64,000 nucleotides of DNA from Porites lobata (GCA_942486035.1 CALNXK010000045.1:754501-818500), one strand, 5' to 3'. Positions 35,789-48,815 are shown, counted from the first letter of the stretch. Made by a program: numbers and translations. Notes: generated from the letters alone by a model not told the origin.

Positions 35789-36659
35789 TTTATTTTTTCG
35801 GAAAAATTAATTTTCCGGGGAAAATGCCACTAAAATACTTGAATAATGCTTAATGCTTTTGCCTCACTAAAATGCTCGAAAAAATGCTAGCATTATGTAC
35901 AAAAGCCTATGCAACGCTACCTCGGCTCGGCGGACTTTCCCGACAAGCTTGACAGGTGACGTCACATCCGAAATCACCGAGGACGACTGGGAACGAGGCT
36001 GGGCTTGCGGTTATTGATTTTCAAAATGGCGAACAACAAAGTCGATCTGGGTCAGATAAGAAGCGAAGAAATCGTTTACACTTAAATACAGTAGATTCAT
36101 AAAGATGCCATTGGGCTAATTAATCGTGCACTCAGAGAGATTACTAGTAAATTAACTTTCCAATGTTTGTATTCAAACTTATTTTCTTCACAAGGGCTGC
36201 TGCAGTCAATGTTACAGTGAAAACCAAACACTAAGTTTTTCTGTGAAAAATTGTGAATCAACCCAGTAAGACGACAGTTAGCAAAAGGAGGTAAAATGGA
36301 GAAACCCGTCAAATCACACGTACACATTTTCGTCTACTCTTAGGTCTTAGGTATTTCTTTTTCTACCCACCCTGTTAGACCTGTTAGTTGGGCGACAATT
36401 CGTTAAGTCAGCGGAAATACTCATTGCTTAAGCAATACTTCGTGTTAATTAGGTTTTGTTGCCCAGGCGTTATGTTATCTTTGCAAAGACGCGTGATCTC
36501 AGATGTTCTCTATTCTCGCTGCTTTTGACAATTAACACCCTCATTTTAAGTGGTAGAATTTTTTACATTGCCTCTGTTCAGTCTCGATACGATGAAGCAT
36601 TACTTCCATGCTAGTACGTGGTGTTACGGGTCCAAAGCGCAGATTTCCGGCAGCCTCAA

Positions 36660-39600
36660 ATGGCACTTAATCGATATCTTCACCTGGCTTTGATTTTGTT
36701 TGGAACTTGTGCCGGAAGCAATGAAGATATTTGCAAGAAAGGGGGACTGTAATGAATCGATAACGAAGTGCAAAAAGCCTTTTGAAGAACACAGTTCAGT
36801 TGAGGAAACTCCATACATGATTTCACCTGAAGATTTCTATTACAAGTTCATGGCTATAAACACAAACCGATCGTTATTAGAAAGGCAGCAAGTAACTGGC
36901 CAGCGAGCGAGGTATATGACGGCATAAGCTATAAGTTTCTTTAATTTCTTAACTCTATGTACTTTCTTTTGTAAATTTTATGTTTATGACATGACTTGAG
37001 AATCATAGCAATCTCTATTCCCCGACCATCAGCAGATTAGTCAGCCAGTCACAAGAGGGTGGTTTTACCCACTTCCTGGTTTAATTTTAGTTGAATAACT
37101 TCTTATCTGATATTTTATCATATGGCTGGTTCCATGAGCAGGCAAGACGAAGCGAATCCTGTGTTCGGGTTCGCTACCAAAGCACATCTTGCCTGCTAAG
37201 GATTCCCTGTGTTGGTTCTGCAAGAAAAAAGTCTCTTTTTGGCCATGTAATAAATCTTTTATCGGCCAAGCTTGTTTTTTATGGTCAAGATGGCTGGATA
37301 TTGGCCTTTTCATTGGCCTTAATTTCATCTTGGTCCTTAAAAATTAATAAAAAACCTAGCGATCTGGACCTCATCCTTGGTCAATAAAGCATTTGTATTT
37401 CTTAATTTGAATTTCTATATAGGTGTGGACAGAACTGTACTTGATGCACGCAGTAAGTGAACGTACTCAGCTAGTGAGCCGATTAAAAGACCATATGGTT
37501 TAAAAATGCATGTCATGATCAAAGATTTTTTGTGGAGGTCTCAACAAGAAGACTTGATGATGTTTAATCCACCATCATTGCAGATGCTTAATGACATTAT
37601 TGCTCCTCTCTGTTTGAGATGTCACCAGTTTATGAATTAGATGAAAGTTTCTTACTGGTTGCGACAATACCAAAGGGAGGATACTACACCGTTATATTTC
37701 CATTCAGATGAGCAGATGCTTACAGTTTTGAATGGAAGTGTTCAAGTTACTCTGGTTTCTTCTTTATATTCAGAGAAACTCCCTGATGATGAAAATCAAT
37801 TGTTCTTAATTTCCAGATCAAAGGAAGGTATTGAAATTATTTCTTTCTTTCTTTGTTTATAGCATTCAAGCTAATGCTTTAAGAAAAATTAAAGGGAACC
37901 CAGTGCTCTGAACCTGTAAAATCTAGGCTGCATATTGCATATGATTTGTATGAAAAAACTAAGATTTTCAAGTCACCAGAGAACTACCCTGCTAGCAGAG
38001 GTTTGTCTCTTGCATGACTTTTAACATTTACAAAGTCAAGAGATGAAGTTGACGTTGTAAACATTTGTGTTAAAAGCCATGCAAGAGAGGAACCTCTGCT
38101 CGCAGGGTACCAGAGGACAAATTTGGGCAGCAGGGGCCACTGGGCCCTGCTAGACCAAAGCCCTGAGAATTGTGTATAGAATTGCAATATCTTAAAAAAT
38201 GTATCTTTTTCTAATTTAAGGGACGTCATATTAGATAGCTAATTCTAGTAATGACCACAGAAAGACTTGTCCCAACTCTATATCCTCTCGACTTACCTGC
38301 TTCATTCCCCTGTTTTGTTTTTCTGCAGAGCTGAAAATAACTCTCAGTCAAGCCTGGACTTCAGTCAAACATGATCACCAGATAGATCCAAATGATTTGA
38401 TTGATGTGTTTAATAATATTATTTGAAATCAAACATTTTATCTTTCCAAACACTGCATTTTGTTTCAGAGATTCAGTCAAGGTTATCATCACAAGGCATT
38501 CCCCACTTCACTGTTAACCTTCAAAAAGGCGACATGTTGTATATTCCTCAAATGTGGTGGCAGCTTCTCACATTACCAAGTGATCCTACCTTGTTTGTCC
38601 AGTTTTTGTGGCCTTCAAAAATGCAAACAAGTTCTGTTGTCCAATCATCATTTAAACCAAGGGGTAAGTCTGAACATGTTTGCAAATTTTTTGCCCATGG
38701 CGTGATTGGGAAAATCAAAATCAAAATGTCACCAAGTGCTGTAGTCCAGAAAAGTGAATATGGTCAAACCTCTCCCCAATGGACAGATTGGATGGCCAAG
38801 TAGCCACTTTATAGAGTGTTGTGAAGGAGAGCTGGGACAAATTTTTTTTGGAGGGTGGTGGATACAACATTTTTCTTTTTAAAATGCTTGGTGTAGTATT
38901 TAAATACATACCCTAATAAATATACTTCCTAGTTAGTAAAACAAAAACCAAATGTCCAGAATAGAAATCTTAACCAAATAATGTAAAAAAGTGCAATACC
39001 ATGTAAGTACATCAGATTGAAGGTATCTAGAAAGTGGAACAACATAAAAATTAGAAGATAACCAATTTTCAAGCATTCAAAAAGCAATAAAAAGCCTACT
39101 GAGAAGATATGAAGAGAGATTCTTAGGCACCAATGTGCCATCACTATTTTGCCCACATCAAGACATGAGGATGAGTGATTTTACCTTTGAGACTGGAAAG
39201 ATGAGTGATGAGGAATATCAGTTTTTCCACAATGGCCCAGATTTTACTGAGGTAATACTGTATTTCCTCTATGCCTGTGGGGTTTTTTCCTGTGCCTCTG
39301 TGCTCCCTGGCCCCTGGCACCTAACATTTGCTGCCAGACTACTAGAAAATCTTAGTTTTTTTTTTCATAGAAATCATAAGCTGACACCCTGGAGTTCACA
39401 GGTTTTTTAGCACTGGACTCCCTTTAGTTTTTCGTGGAGCAGAGCCTTGAAATGGGGTGAAGTGGTTTTTATTAAAGAATCATGAATGAATCTATTTCAA
39501 GCATTTGTTTTTAGAAATTCATTATCTTTATCGCCATAATTCATATGTATTTAAAAAATTATCACAAAACTTGGCAGATAAACTTGACACAAAACAGGTT

Positions 39601-39959
39601 TTGGTCGTGATTGACTGAACATGTACAATAAGGCTTTCTACTAAATTAATGAGACCTACTGGAAATCCTTGTATAATTTCCTCTTCATACGCCATCAGAA
39701 GGTCTAAATTTTTGCATATTTTTTCACACGATTTCAGACTGAGCCTTGCAATTTCGATGGACTAAACAAACAGAGTCCCTGCCATTTTCCTACATACTAT
39801 GAAGATGCAGAGAGTACTGAGTGCATACGATACATTCTAGATTATTGCAATCAATGGGAAGATCGTGGCTGCATCATTGAGTTGCCTCAGCTGTTAAACA
39901 AAGTTGACAAGGAGAGAATGGAAGAGATCACCACCATGAAATCACCATACAAATTTTAA
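36660..39959 (+). pseudogene. JmjC/cupin-like gene, copy 2 (broken)
   Basis: Exon equivalents: 36660-36911, 37423-37827, from 37927, about 38329-38412, 38469-38663, 39058-39251, 39738-39959. Lesions relative to copy 1: one extra G in exon 1 (run near 36741-36745) bringing an early stop; a 4-base deletion in exon 2 near 37490; a CAG-to-TAG nonsense change near 37638; a 2-base insertion at the start of exon 3; loss of about 38 bp in exon 4; and a deletion that removes the polypyrimidine tract before exon 6. The HxD block (YFHSDEQ), the GDMLYIPQMWWQ block and the Cys-rich last exon remain readable. No full product is possible. The exon-4 acceptor is better preserved here (CTGCAG) than in copy 1. 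Confidence 0.85.
37984..38109. mobile_element. 126-bp hairpin MITE inside the JmjC pseudogene (copy 2)
   Basis: Same insertion as 8899-9024 with the same flanks (CCAGAGAA / CCAGAGGA). Confidence 0.8.
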
Positions 39960-40304
39960 AATCACCTTGACTTTGTAAATGACATGACAGTATGGTATTA
40001 GTCTTCATAATCAGTGTGCAAAGAAAGGCATGTCCGATAGCCCTGGGCAAAAACTAAAATTTTTTATTCAAACTCAGGTACTATTAATTTATAGATTTAT
40101 TTCCTATTTTAACATTAAGTTAACTAAACTTACTTTCACACAAATAATGATGTCAACTTTGACAATTACCTAATATCTATTAACAACTTGTATCTAAATG
40201 CAATATTGTATAAAATTAATGTGGATTAGGCCATGCCTGTACTCCTATGAGACCCTAAGAATATCAAAGATAAATAAAAACGAAAAAAAGATAATCTACA
40301 AAAC

Positions 40305-40735
40305 AGAGGGTCGTGGGTTCGAATCCCATCTGGGGCTCAGATTTTTTCTGTGTCCTTTTATGGTTGATTCTTTGCATCTCCCTTTATTTCCTTTACAATA
40401 TTAATATCAGTGGCATAGGTTGGTTGGTTGGAGGCTCCTTCATGGGTGAGACATTTCTTACTATTAGTGTGACTGTGTGATACAGTTAAGCCTTAATGTG
40501 TTGCTTGTGATGGACTGTGTGACTGTGAGATGCGGTTCAGTAGTTCAACCCGCAAAAACGACCCTTGCTCGCCAATGAGTCCTCAGTAGCTCAGAGGTTA
40601 GAGCATCCGATCTAGAACACGGAGGGTCGTGGGTTTGAATCCCATCTGGGGCTCAGATTTTTTTTCTGTGTCCTCTTATGGTTGATTCTTTACATCTCCC
40701 TTTATTTCCTTTATATAAAAAAAAAAAAAAAGGAA
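40305..40735 (+). repeat. tRNA-derived SINE pair (copy 2)
   Basis: Orthologous to 11291-11713; tRNA-like unit at 40580-40652. Its B-box reads GGGTTTGAATCC, a C-to-T change that weakens the internal promoter. The anticodon stem TCCG/CGGA pairs better here than in copy 1. Confidence 0.75.
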
Positions 40736-41311
40736 AAAAGCTAAACGAGTGAACAGAAGGTAAATAAGAGTCAAATGAAAAATGGTAAAAGCTGTAACGC
40801 AAGACCAAGAGAGATGATTACCTTATCAAAGGTTAAGCATCAAGAAAACAGAAATTTATAAAAGTCACCCACATGGAAACAATTTGGGAGACCAGCTTGG
40901 GTTGATTTGGAATTCTGAGCATACCACTTGAAAAATCCTATCTTCACTCCTGTATACAGGTGGGCCTGCTTGGGGACCAAGGTTAGTGGTCGTTTGTAGG
41001 GTATGTTGCCCATTGTAGGGTAACAATAAGAGTGACTGTAACTGCTGTGAATAAAACAAGGGCGGACTGTAGACTTAGTCCATATTGGTCCCTGCAAATA
41101 AACTTACCATGCAAATTTTCTGCACTAGCACTAAAAAGTTCTTAAAAAATACAATAAAACCTAGGAAAAAATATCAATACCAATACAGCAATGTATATAT
41201 ATCAAAAAGAAAAAATTCGGAACTATTGATTTTTTCTAGGTGTCTTTTGTTTGGTGACGTTATTTGCAAAACTAATTTTGAACTTCTTTATTCCCTTGAG
41301 CAAAAAAAAGT

Positions 41312-42857
41312 TCAGCGGATGACACATGGACGAATCTCAATTTTGATAAACACTGTATCATCTTTAGAGTACCGAGGGCTACAAACCATTTCAATAGGTA
41401 CAAACTCTGGGTACCCATACAGCATGTCGCTTTGCCCAGTGGCAATGGGCTTTTGAAAAGCTCTTTGATTTCCACTGGTCACAAAAGTGCGACTGATGTG
41501 GTTACGGGAGTCTGCACTGCTTCCTTGATCCAAAATTGTGAGAGTGATTATTGCCATGAATGGCCACTCTAGGATATTATCATATTTTCCCTGCATCATG
41601 CCAATAAAAAGGCCAGCGTGTCTGCTATCTCCGTGATCAATGCCTACGGGGAACATGCATATGCGAAGCTTGTAACCATAAGGACCTGTGTAAATGGGAG
41701 GACCTTCAAATGAACATATCCTTCCATTGACAGCATCTTGATGGTGTTGAGAGTAATTTCTCATAGGCAAAATAATGAAGCTACTACCATCAAAGGTACT
41801 GCCTGGAAGTAACATTTCCCCTGGTGTGTAACATAACCTGAAAATATATTGAGAAACGTTTTATGTATAAGTTTTCTCTCCAGTAATTCAGTCTGTATGA
41901 CCTAAAACAGTTACCTTGAAGTTAAAGTTCCACTTTGGTCAAACAACAGCTGGAGAGTGGAGCCTCTGACAAACTTTTACAATAAATATCATTGTTATGT
42001 ACTTCCAGTTATAGTGCATACTGGTTCAGGATTTTATCAGGCATGAAGCAAGAGAATCTACTTGATGTACAATCAACCCTTGTAACTCAACAGAGGCCAT
42101 TTGATTGATGAAAGATTTCAAGTTGAATTGCATTGAGACAAGTAGATGCGCAGAGAATAGTGAGCATTTGCTTGCCCTGCAATATTATAATGAAGCAGCC
42201 AGGCTAGGCTGTTGGTTGAGGGGGGCGTAAAGGTTTGTGGTGATGCGGGTTTGCTCCATTTTTGGTGCAGTTTTGCGAGAATTTTTATTTTAAGTTGCAG
42301 TCTTGTGGTTTTACCAAACTAAGCAGTTTGCAGTATTTAAAATTTTCAGGTAATTTCAATGCGGTTTTCTTATGTTATTCTGTGCTGTGTTTAGTACGTA
42401 ATTCTGTGCTGTTTTTTTGGTATTCGTACCCCCCTTATGCCCCCCTCGTGGTTGCATTATGTGATATTTACCTGTTAATACTTAGCCGTTGGCTGTTTGA
42501 ATTCCCGTGTTGCTCAGAGGAACCATTATCATCAATGTGCTCAATTGATAGCCCTGCTGATGACAAAACCAGCTGAGACAAATCCAGCCCCTCACTGGCC
42601 TGCTCACTTTGTGGCTGTATGCCAGAAGGACTGTGTCTTGGCTCTCCTCGCCCTGACTGTAGGCTGCGTTCGATAACCTCTTGAAGGCATCCATCATACT
42701 TAAACACCACCACTAACTCAATTGGCTGTTCATGGGTTAGCGTAACTCTAGCCTCTGGTTGGGAAATTACTTGGTAGCTATGGGCACCAACAGCCAGAGG
42801 CAACTCCTCATTGTGATTCTCACTCTGTTCAACATTCACAAAACGTGATGCAGGCTC
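41312..42857 (-). CDS. TRAF-like protein with C-terminal MATH/TRAF-C domain, copy 2
   Basis: Exons 42857-42472 (donor CAG|GTAAATA) and 41837-41312, same phase and lengths as copy 1 apart from one extra codon near the start of the MATH domain (FDGSSFIILP against FDGHFIILP). All landmarks remain: GYKLRICMFP, GLFIGMMQGKYDNILEWP, LTILDQGSSADS, YSKDDTVFIKIEI. No stop or frameshift in either exon. Differences from copy 1 are mostly single residues, some non-conservative (LGIR to LRIC, MMPGK to MMQGK, ILKWP to ILEWP, RPCGIH to RPCVIR). As in copy 1, no RING or zinc fingers are seen and the 5' exon is not identified. About 0.8 kb of extra DNA, including a CCAAT-box array, lies directly upstream only in this copy. 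Confidence 0.75.
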
Positions 42858-42950
42858 CTACAATTTCACAAAGGGAGAAGACCATTATAAACACAATTCC
42901 ATTTAAAAGTGTACGTCTCCATTGAAAACTGTACTTGTGATCTCTAGGAT

Positions 42951-43105
42951 CTTAGTCCCTGAATCGACCAATGAGACTCCAGATATATTTGAGATTATTT
43001 TTTCACAAACTTAGTCCCTGTTTTGACCAATCAGATTGTGCATGTAATCCAATCCAGTCTCTACAAAAACTTAGTCTGTGAGCAAGCCAATCAGAGCGAA
43101 GAATA
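42951..43105. promoter_or_regulatory. Three ~60-bp repeats, each with CTTAGTC and a CCAAT box
   Basis: CTTAGTC starts at 42951, 43010 and 43070, and CCAAT at 42968, 43027 and 43087, so spacing is 59 then 60 bp. Each CCAAT is in an NF-Y-like context (GACCAATGAGA, GACCAATCAGA, GCCAATCAGA). The array lies 94-230 bp upstream (minus-strand sense) of the TRAF-like exon of copy 2, in DNA absent from copy 1. A regulatory role is inference. Confidence 0.35.
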
Positions 43106-43920
43106 TTTACGACTGTTTGAATTGGAAATCATTATGCGCCAAAACGCAATTCAAATAAAGGTGCGTCTGCTTTTCGTTTGTCAACAAACAGTGCAACTAG
43201 ACTGAGGGGATAAAAATAGTTCAATAAACCGGTTATTCCAGTTCCTGATTCTAGCTAGTATTTACTAAGAAAAAAGAAACAAACAAATACTGCACAAAGT
43301 CACAACTGTTAGTAGAGACCTGTCGTTTACGGTCGCTTGAAAATACCCTTGAGGAAATAAACAAATAATAACTAAATAACATTCAGGAGTGTCCTGTTTC
43401 AATTTGCTTTAAAAATCTGTGTGCGATATTTTGGAGTTGTTGCTATAAAATTATATAGGTTTGATTCCAGCGTTGCTGTTTTAAATGTTACATACATCAA
43501 TGATTTCGTATCAAAACTGCAAGATAATATCAACTTGTGTGGTTGTTTCAATGTGTCAACAAGACTTTTGTAGACGAATGAAAATTAAAACTGTTTATGT
43601 TACTGGCGAAACGCAGTAGTGTTTTAACAGATGTACGCCAAGCAAAATCTTTCATTATCCACAACCAAATCCGGTCAAAAATAGTATACGCTCCTATTAT
43701 AATACTCTTTAAACAGGGTTCCTTCTCCAAAAAGGAGGAACCCATAATTTCTTTCTTTAATGACCTAAAGAACACTAGAGAAAGGTCTACAGTAGTTGCG
43801 TATTTTAAGTTTCCAACACGGACAAAGATGTGGTAATAGGGAAAAAATTTAAAGAACTTTGAGCTTATGGAGAGTGAGGTACAGGCATCTTGAACCTACT
43901 TAGTAGAGCCAAAACTGTTC

Positions 43921-44800
43921 TCTAGATTACATAAAGTACTTGGGAGTTTATATAGATAAACATCTCATATTGGCAACCACAGATACAACATGTAAATAAT
44001 AAATTAGCTAAAAATTTAGGAATCCTTTCAAAACTAAGATATTACATAGATCTGAATATACTGAAACAAATTTATTATGCTTTAATATATCCCTATCTGA
44101 GTTACGGTATTCTTGCTTGGGGCAGTTCCAGCAAAACCAGATTAGATTGTCTTCGTATTAAGCATAACAAATGTCTCCGCACCATCTTCTTTGTACATCC
44201 TAGAGAGAGTGCTACTCCCTATTTAAAACTCCTAACAATCCTTAAATTAGATAATATATATAAATTAAAAATATGTTGCTTTATACATAGAATGAGAAAT
44301 GAGACTGATAGCATTCCAGATATTTTCCTTGATGTCCTGACTCCAGCATCACGTATACACAATCATAATACAAGATTTGTCAGTAATCTGAACTATTTTA
44401 GGCCAAGAGTATCCACCAACTTAGGTAAGACGTCCTTTAAATTCTCCGCTCCAAAAATCTGGGGGACTGTACCGCCTGGTCTCAAGTGTCTGCCATATGA
44501 TAAGTTTAAGAAAGAATGGAAATCCTGTCTTCTAACCAACCAAATCTGACCTTGCTTATATGTTCTATCACTGATATTATTTGAGATTTTATTCCTCTCT
44601 TTATTGCTGCCAATTATTTCAACTTGACGGCGTCCAACAAGAAAGCTCTTGCTACTTTGGACACCGTACACAAATGAACTTAATGTCTTTTAGTTAATTA
44701 TTATTTGTCAGCTACTCTTTTTCCTACCTACGCACACTTATGTAAATATCTTATATAGTGTGAATAAAGAATTGAATTGAATTGATTAAATTGAATTGAA
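43921..44800 (+). mobile_element. 5'-truncated LINE fragment, present only in copy 2
   Basis: Reads DYIKYLGVYIDKHLI, then with a one-base shift WQPQIQHVNNKLAKNLG, LYYALIYPYLSYG-type RT C-terminal sequence, RIKHNKCLRTIFF and KIWGTVPPGLKCLPYDKFK to a stop at 44548. The 3' end has AATAAA-like sequence and a TTGAATTGAA tail. Copy 1 is uninterrupted here (about 14109: ACTGTTCTCCACCGATG), so the insertion postdates the duplication; TCTA may be the target repeat. Confidence 0.85.
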
Positions 44801-45857
44801 TCTATACCAATGTAGGTTAAGGTTTAAAGGATCTATAGGTTGTGGCATTTTCAATGATGCCACCCTTTTTTTTCCTTCTTGTCGCTCAACTTGCCAGTCT
44901 CTTCTATCTTTGTCCATGTTCTGCCTATTGTCATTCTTACGCCCTTGTGGGCTAGCTTGGAATTATGGGAAATCCTACTAAAACCATGTGTGTGGAAGCA
45001 TGCAGGAAGTACCATTAAAACATTATTCTCCAGCGAGGACAACAACAGAACTGAAAATAGTGTTTCTTTCTGGACAGGACATGTGTCCATTTTGGTTTAA
45101 AAGAAAAAAATGTGGTCTAACTCAATCAAGAAATTATAGAATACTGTATGCATGCATGTCTCATGAAAAATGTGGATAGTAGGTGTAAGGTTTTGCAGAT
45201 AGACTGGTTACTGTGTGGAAGTAGTCAGGAATTTCTGTTGTTGAGGTTCAGATGTCTTTCCTGCACAACATCCCTAGTGGCAAGGAGTGAGGAGAAACTG
45301 TTGTCTTGCTATGAAATCACACAGTCAATAAAATAAAAAAAATGTGTCAAAGGATTGATGAAATAAAACATCAATGAAAATGCCTTTTGGTCCTAAATTA
45401 CATCTTAATATTATCTTAACAGCTCAGTGGGATAAGCTGACAGCCAACAGGGGAAGACGGAGGATTTTGTGATGGGGGGGACTAGAGATCTAGTATACAG
45501 TGGCAATATGGGCGCGATAGTACCCAAAAGGACTCCAAATGGCACACTTTTCTAAGGAGTTTTGGGTGCATGCTCCTCTGGGAAAATTTTTGAGATTCCG
45601 GGAGCTTTGGTCATTTGCAACTAAAAACGTAGGCTTCAAATACGGATTCTCTTCTTATTATCAATGTTATTAAAGAAAATATATTTAAGTAACAAAGCTG
45701 GAAGTACCATCGGACACATGTTTACAAAAGAAAGAAATTCCCAGACAAAAGGGAGAGCTGGGGCCCCCTTCTGGGACCACCCCTAAATCCGCCCTTGTCC
45801 AATGCATGTCAACTACCCCCTCCCCCGTAACAGCTAATCTGCTTAATACCTCTTGCT

Positions 45858-46115
45858 GTGGCCTTTCTGAATGCACTGATTGTTGCTGATCAGTTCCATT
45901 ATTTCCTTGGAAACTCCTACATAAAAATCAAAAGAAAATATGACTACCTGACATTTGAATTACCTAAATTTAATAAAAATATGTGCAATGTGGTTATCAT
46001 TGTAGAAGAAGCATTTGCGTTTTGCTGGAGCTCATTTGCAGATGAAAACTACACTTCACCAAAATCGACCAGGAGAGATGTAAAATTGAACAAATTTGCA
46101 TTTGGAACCCCATGA
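45858..46115 (+). CDS. Unrecognised ORF open in copy 2, frameshifted in copy 1
   Basis: 85 codons with protein-like composition (FHYFLGNSYIKIKRKYDYLT, later KSTRRDVKLNKFAFGTP). In copy 1 a base is missing at the TTTGAATTACC site, giving a different frame and early stop. No domain recognised and no clear start context; it may be a relic exon or chance. Confidence 0.2.
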   Translation: MAFLNALIVADQFHYFLGNSYIKIKRKYDYLTFELPKFNKNMCNVVIIVEEAFAFCWSSFADENYTSPKSTRRDVKLNKFAFGTP

Positions 46116-46779
46116 GTACCGGATTTATTATGTTAACATTGATTTACATCATCAGTATGCAATTTCTGTTGCTGAGTGGCAGACATTCCTCCGCGCGAAA
46201 TGTTCTCAGTGGCGAAGAGCAAGGAGAAATGACTGTTTTCGCAGGCTACTGACTGAGTAATGTGAGGAGAATCCGGAGTACCCGGATTTTTATATTCTGC
46301 CATGATAAGGGGCTATATATTTATACATTTTGCTTAGGTATCACACATACCAGGGTGAGTTTTTCGCGTCTGAAGTTGCTCATTTTCTACCCAATTTAAA
46401 AAGTGCATTTGATGGTAGTTTTTAAAAACTGTAAAAAATTCAAAATCATGTTTATGGTTTAAAACATACCATAGATAAAAAGTCAATATAGAATGCTTTT
46501 GAAAAAAGATATTTCTGTTTTATAGCTTTACATCTTGCCTCGGTAAAGACGCGATAAAGTAGATCATTTTTACTCTAATTTTTGCATAAAGTAATTAGGT
46601 AAAACTGCTATTTTCGTTTTTCCCCATTTCCTCGAAAACTATACATTCTTGAAAGTTAAAAATGTTTTTTTTTTTCGAAGAAAGTTTCCCAAAGGGGTTT
46701 TTCTGACAAATTATCAGAATTTTCGATTTATTTTAGCCTGGCCAGTGATTCTCGATATTTACAGCCATGGGCTCTTAAG

Positions 46780-46853
46780 TAGCCCCCCACGCAGACGTTC
46801 TTTGGGGTGCCTCACATGTGACGAACCCCTAAGAACGTCTGTGTGGGAGGCTA
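46780..46853. mobile_element. 74-bp palindromic MITE with 9-bp target duplication (copy 2)
   Basis: Counterpart of 16058-16131; GCTCTTAAG repeats at 46771-46779 and 46854-46862. The left arm has more substitutions than in copy 1. Confidence 0.8.
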
Positions 46854-46862
46854 GCTCTTAAG

Positions 46863-48815
46863 GGCTCATTACTGTCCCCGTGGGCAAAATCCTGAGAAGG
46901 CACTCTAAGAACTCGTGCGTATATCAGGGAAAGTACTTACAATTGAAATATACAGTCAGTATACCAAAAAACATGTTGATTTGCTTAAACAGGGGCCGCG
47001 AGGAATCAGTTGGTAATGATGACGTTAATATTGTTTGCGTCCGCAAGTACGAAATGGTTAGGATGACATAAAGACAGAAAATCCTGAAGGGACCGCTTAG
47101 GTAGATTTTGTAACATTTATTGTGCAGTCATGCTTCGATCAATACTCTTTTGGGTTAGGTGTTATCAGTGACATATTCTGTGGAACAGTTGTTTTGAAAG
47201 GTATGGACCAAAAGACACTCGTTAAGCGCAGATGAAGTTATAAGGTGCGTATAACTGTGTATATATAAACACTTGGAGAGTTTGCCAGACAGGAGTTCAC
47301 AAATCGTTGATTGGAAACCTTGCCAGACACTCTTTCTCTCTCATTGACAAGAATATGACTCGGCCCCAAACAAGCAAAACGAGTGAATGACGATTACAGA
47401 AATTCACCGACAATCAAATTCTGTGCTGACTCATTCCCAGTTCACAGATGTCCTTCCGCTATAAAGTTTAAAATAAGACTAGAATTGATGAAACATCCTT
47501 TTAATTTCTAAGGCTTACTTTCCGGCAAATAAAAAGAACTGAATGTAAAAGGTGAAAGAGAAATAACGAAAAATCCAACTTTTAATTAAATCTTTTCTCA
47601 TGGTTTAGAATAAACTGATCTCGAAACTGAGAATGTTTTGATCAAAGCTGGGTAAATCGAACTGAAACTGTGCATGGAACCTTGCATTTCCTGTATTTAG
47701 CTCACCCATTGTATGGCCGAATATGTGTGAAAATCTTCATTATGAATCGGCATATTTCAAAGAGCTACACAACGAGCAAGAATACTATTGACCGACAATA
47801 TACAGAGCAGCAGCAGCTGTAGTGTCAACTATTACTAGTTGTATGGTGTTGCTAGGTAACTGAGTTAGTAGTGCAAAGTGGAAATTGACTTCAGTTTTCA
47901 TTTTATTTTTGCATGTTTTCTGGACAGCCAGCCACACAGAATATTTTTTCTTGCCATAAGTGGTATCACTTCCTTTCTGTTTCGCTTGAATTTAATTTGC
48001 ATAATACCTGTCACAAGAACAACGGAGAGGTATGATTATGAACAGGATTAATATATTTACAGCAACATAATCAGGATTTAAGAGGGATGAATTCTTCATC
48101 ATTTTTTACCAGAATGCATTGCACCACTAACAACTCAAATAAAAACACGAGGTGGGTGAGAGCACAGGCGGCCCAGACGTAGTGTGTGTCAATAGAGTGT
48201 TTTCACTCTCGTCGCCAGCATCTATGCAAATTTATTGGAACAAAAGAGAGTGTTTGCATAAGAAAAGAGTTCAGCTGCCAAAGGATTAGTTTGGCCGCCG
48301 TTTCATTGTTTTGGGACACCCATATGGCTGCCGTGACGTTATATGAAAACACTCTATTTAACACTACTGTATTCACATGGACAAAATGGGATGAGTCGTC
48401 AAAACTCCCATGAACTAAAATAGTCCAAAAGTCACAATATGACAAAACAAAGGTAAGATACCTTTAACTGAACGTCTCCTTGTTGCCTTTAAAGACAACC
48501 CAACCGGAAGTCAGAAATACTTATCCAAAAACTCTAGGATATGAGGAATAACTCCAAGAAAACCATCACGTGGGTCGACAATGACGAAAATTTTGCCTCG
48601 TACACCTCTCGAAGGAGCCCTATCCAACACTGCGTAACATCGAAAATGTAAGGATTTGTATGACATGTGGGGAAATATGGATTTTTAAAGTAAAATTAAA
48701 AACGCTATTGTTATTATCGTAAATTCCCCTTCATACAAATCCTCCTTTTTTCGTTGTCACCTCTACGCCTCATCACGACTCCGTTTCAAAGATCTTATGC
48801 GCTATCCGCCGCGAC
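46863..48815. other. Duplicated sequence without recognisable gene
   Basis: Matches 16141-18600 minus the copy-1 TIR element. No coding exon supported. Confidence 0.4.

Larger units (their letters stand above)
33748..35909. mobile_element. TIR element split by a nested LINE and MITE
   Basis: Ends TAGGCTTTTGTACATTATGC (33748) and, inverted, TAGGCTTTTGTACATAATGC (ending 35909). Both arms repeat AAAATGCTCG/AATGCTTTTGC-type words. The outer element was probably only a few hundred bases long before the LINE at 34112-35788 entered it. Confidence 0.7.
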
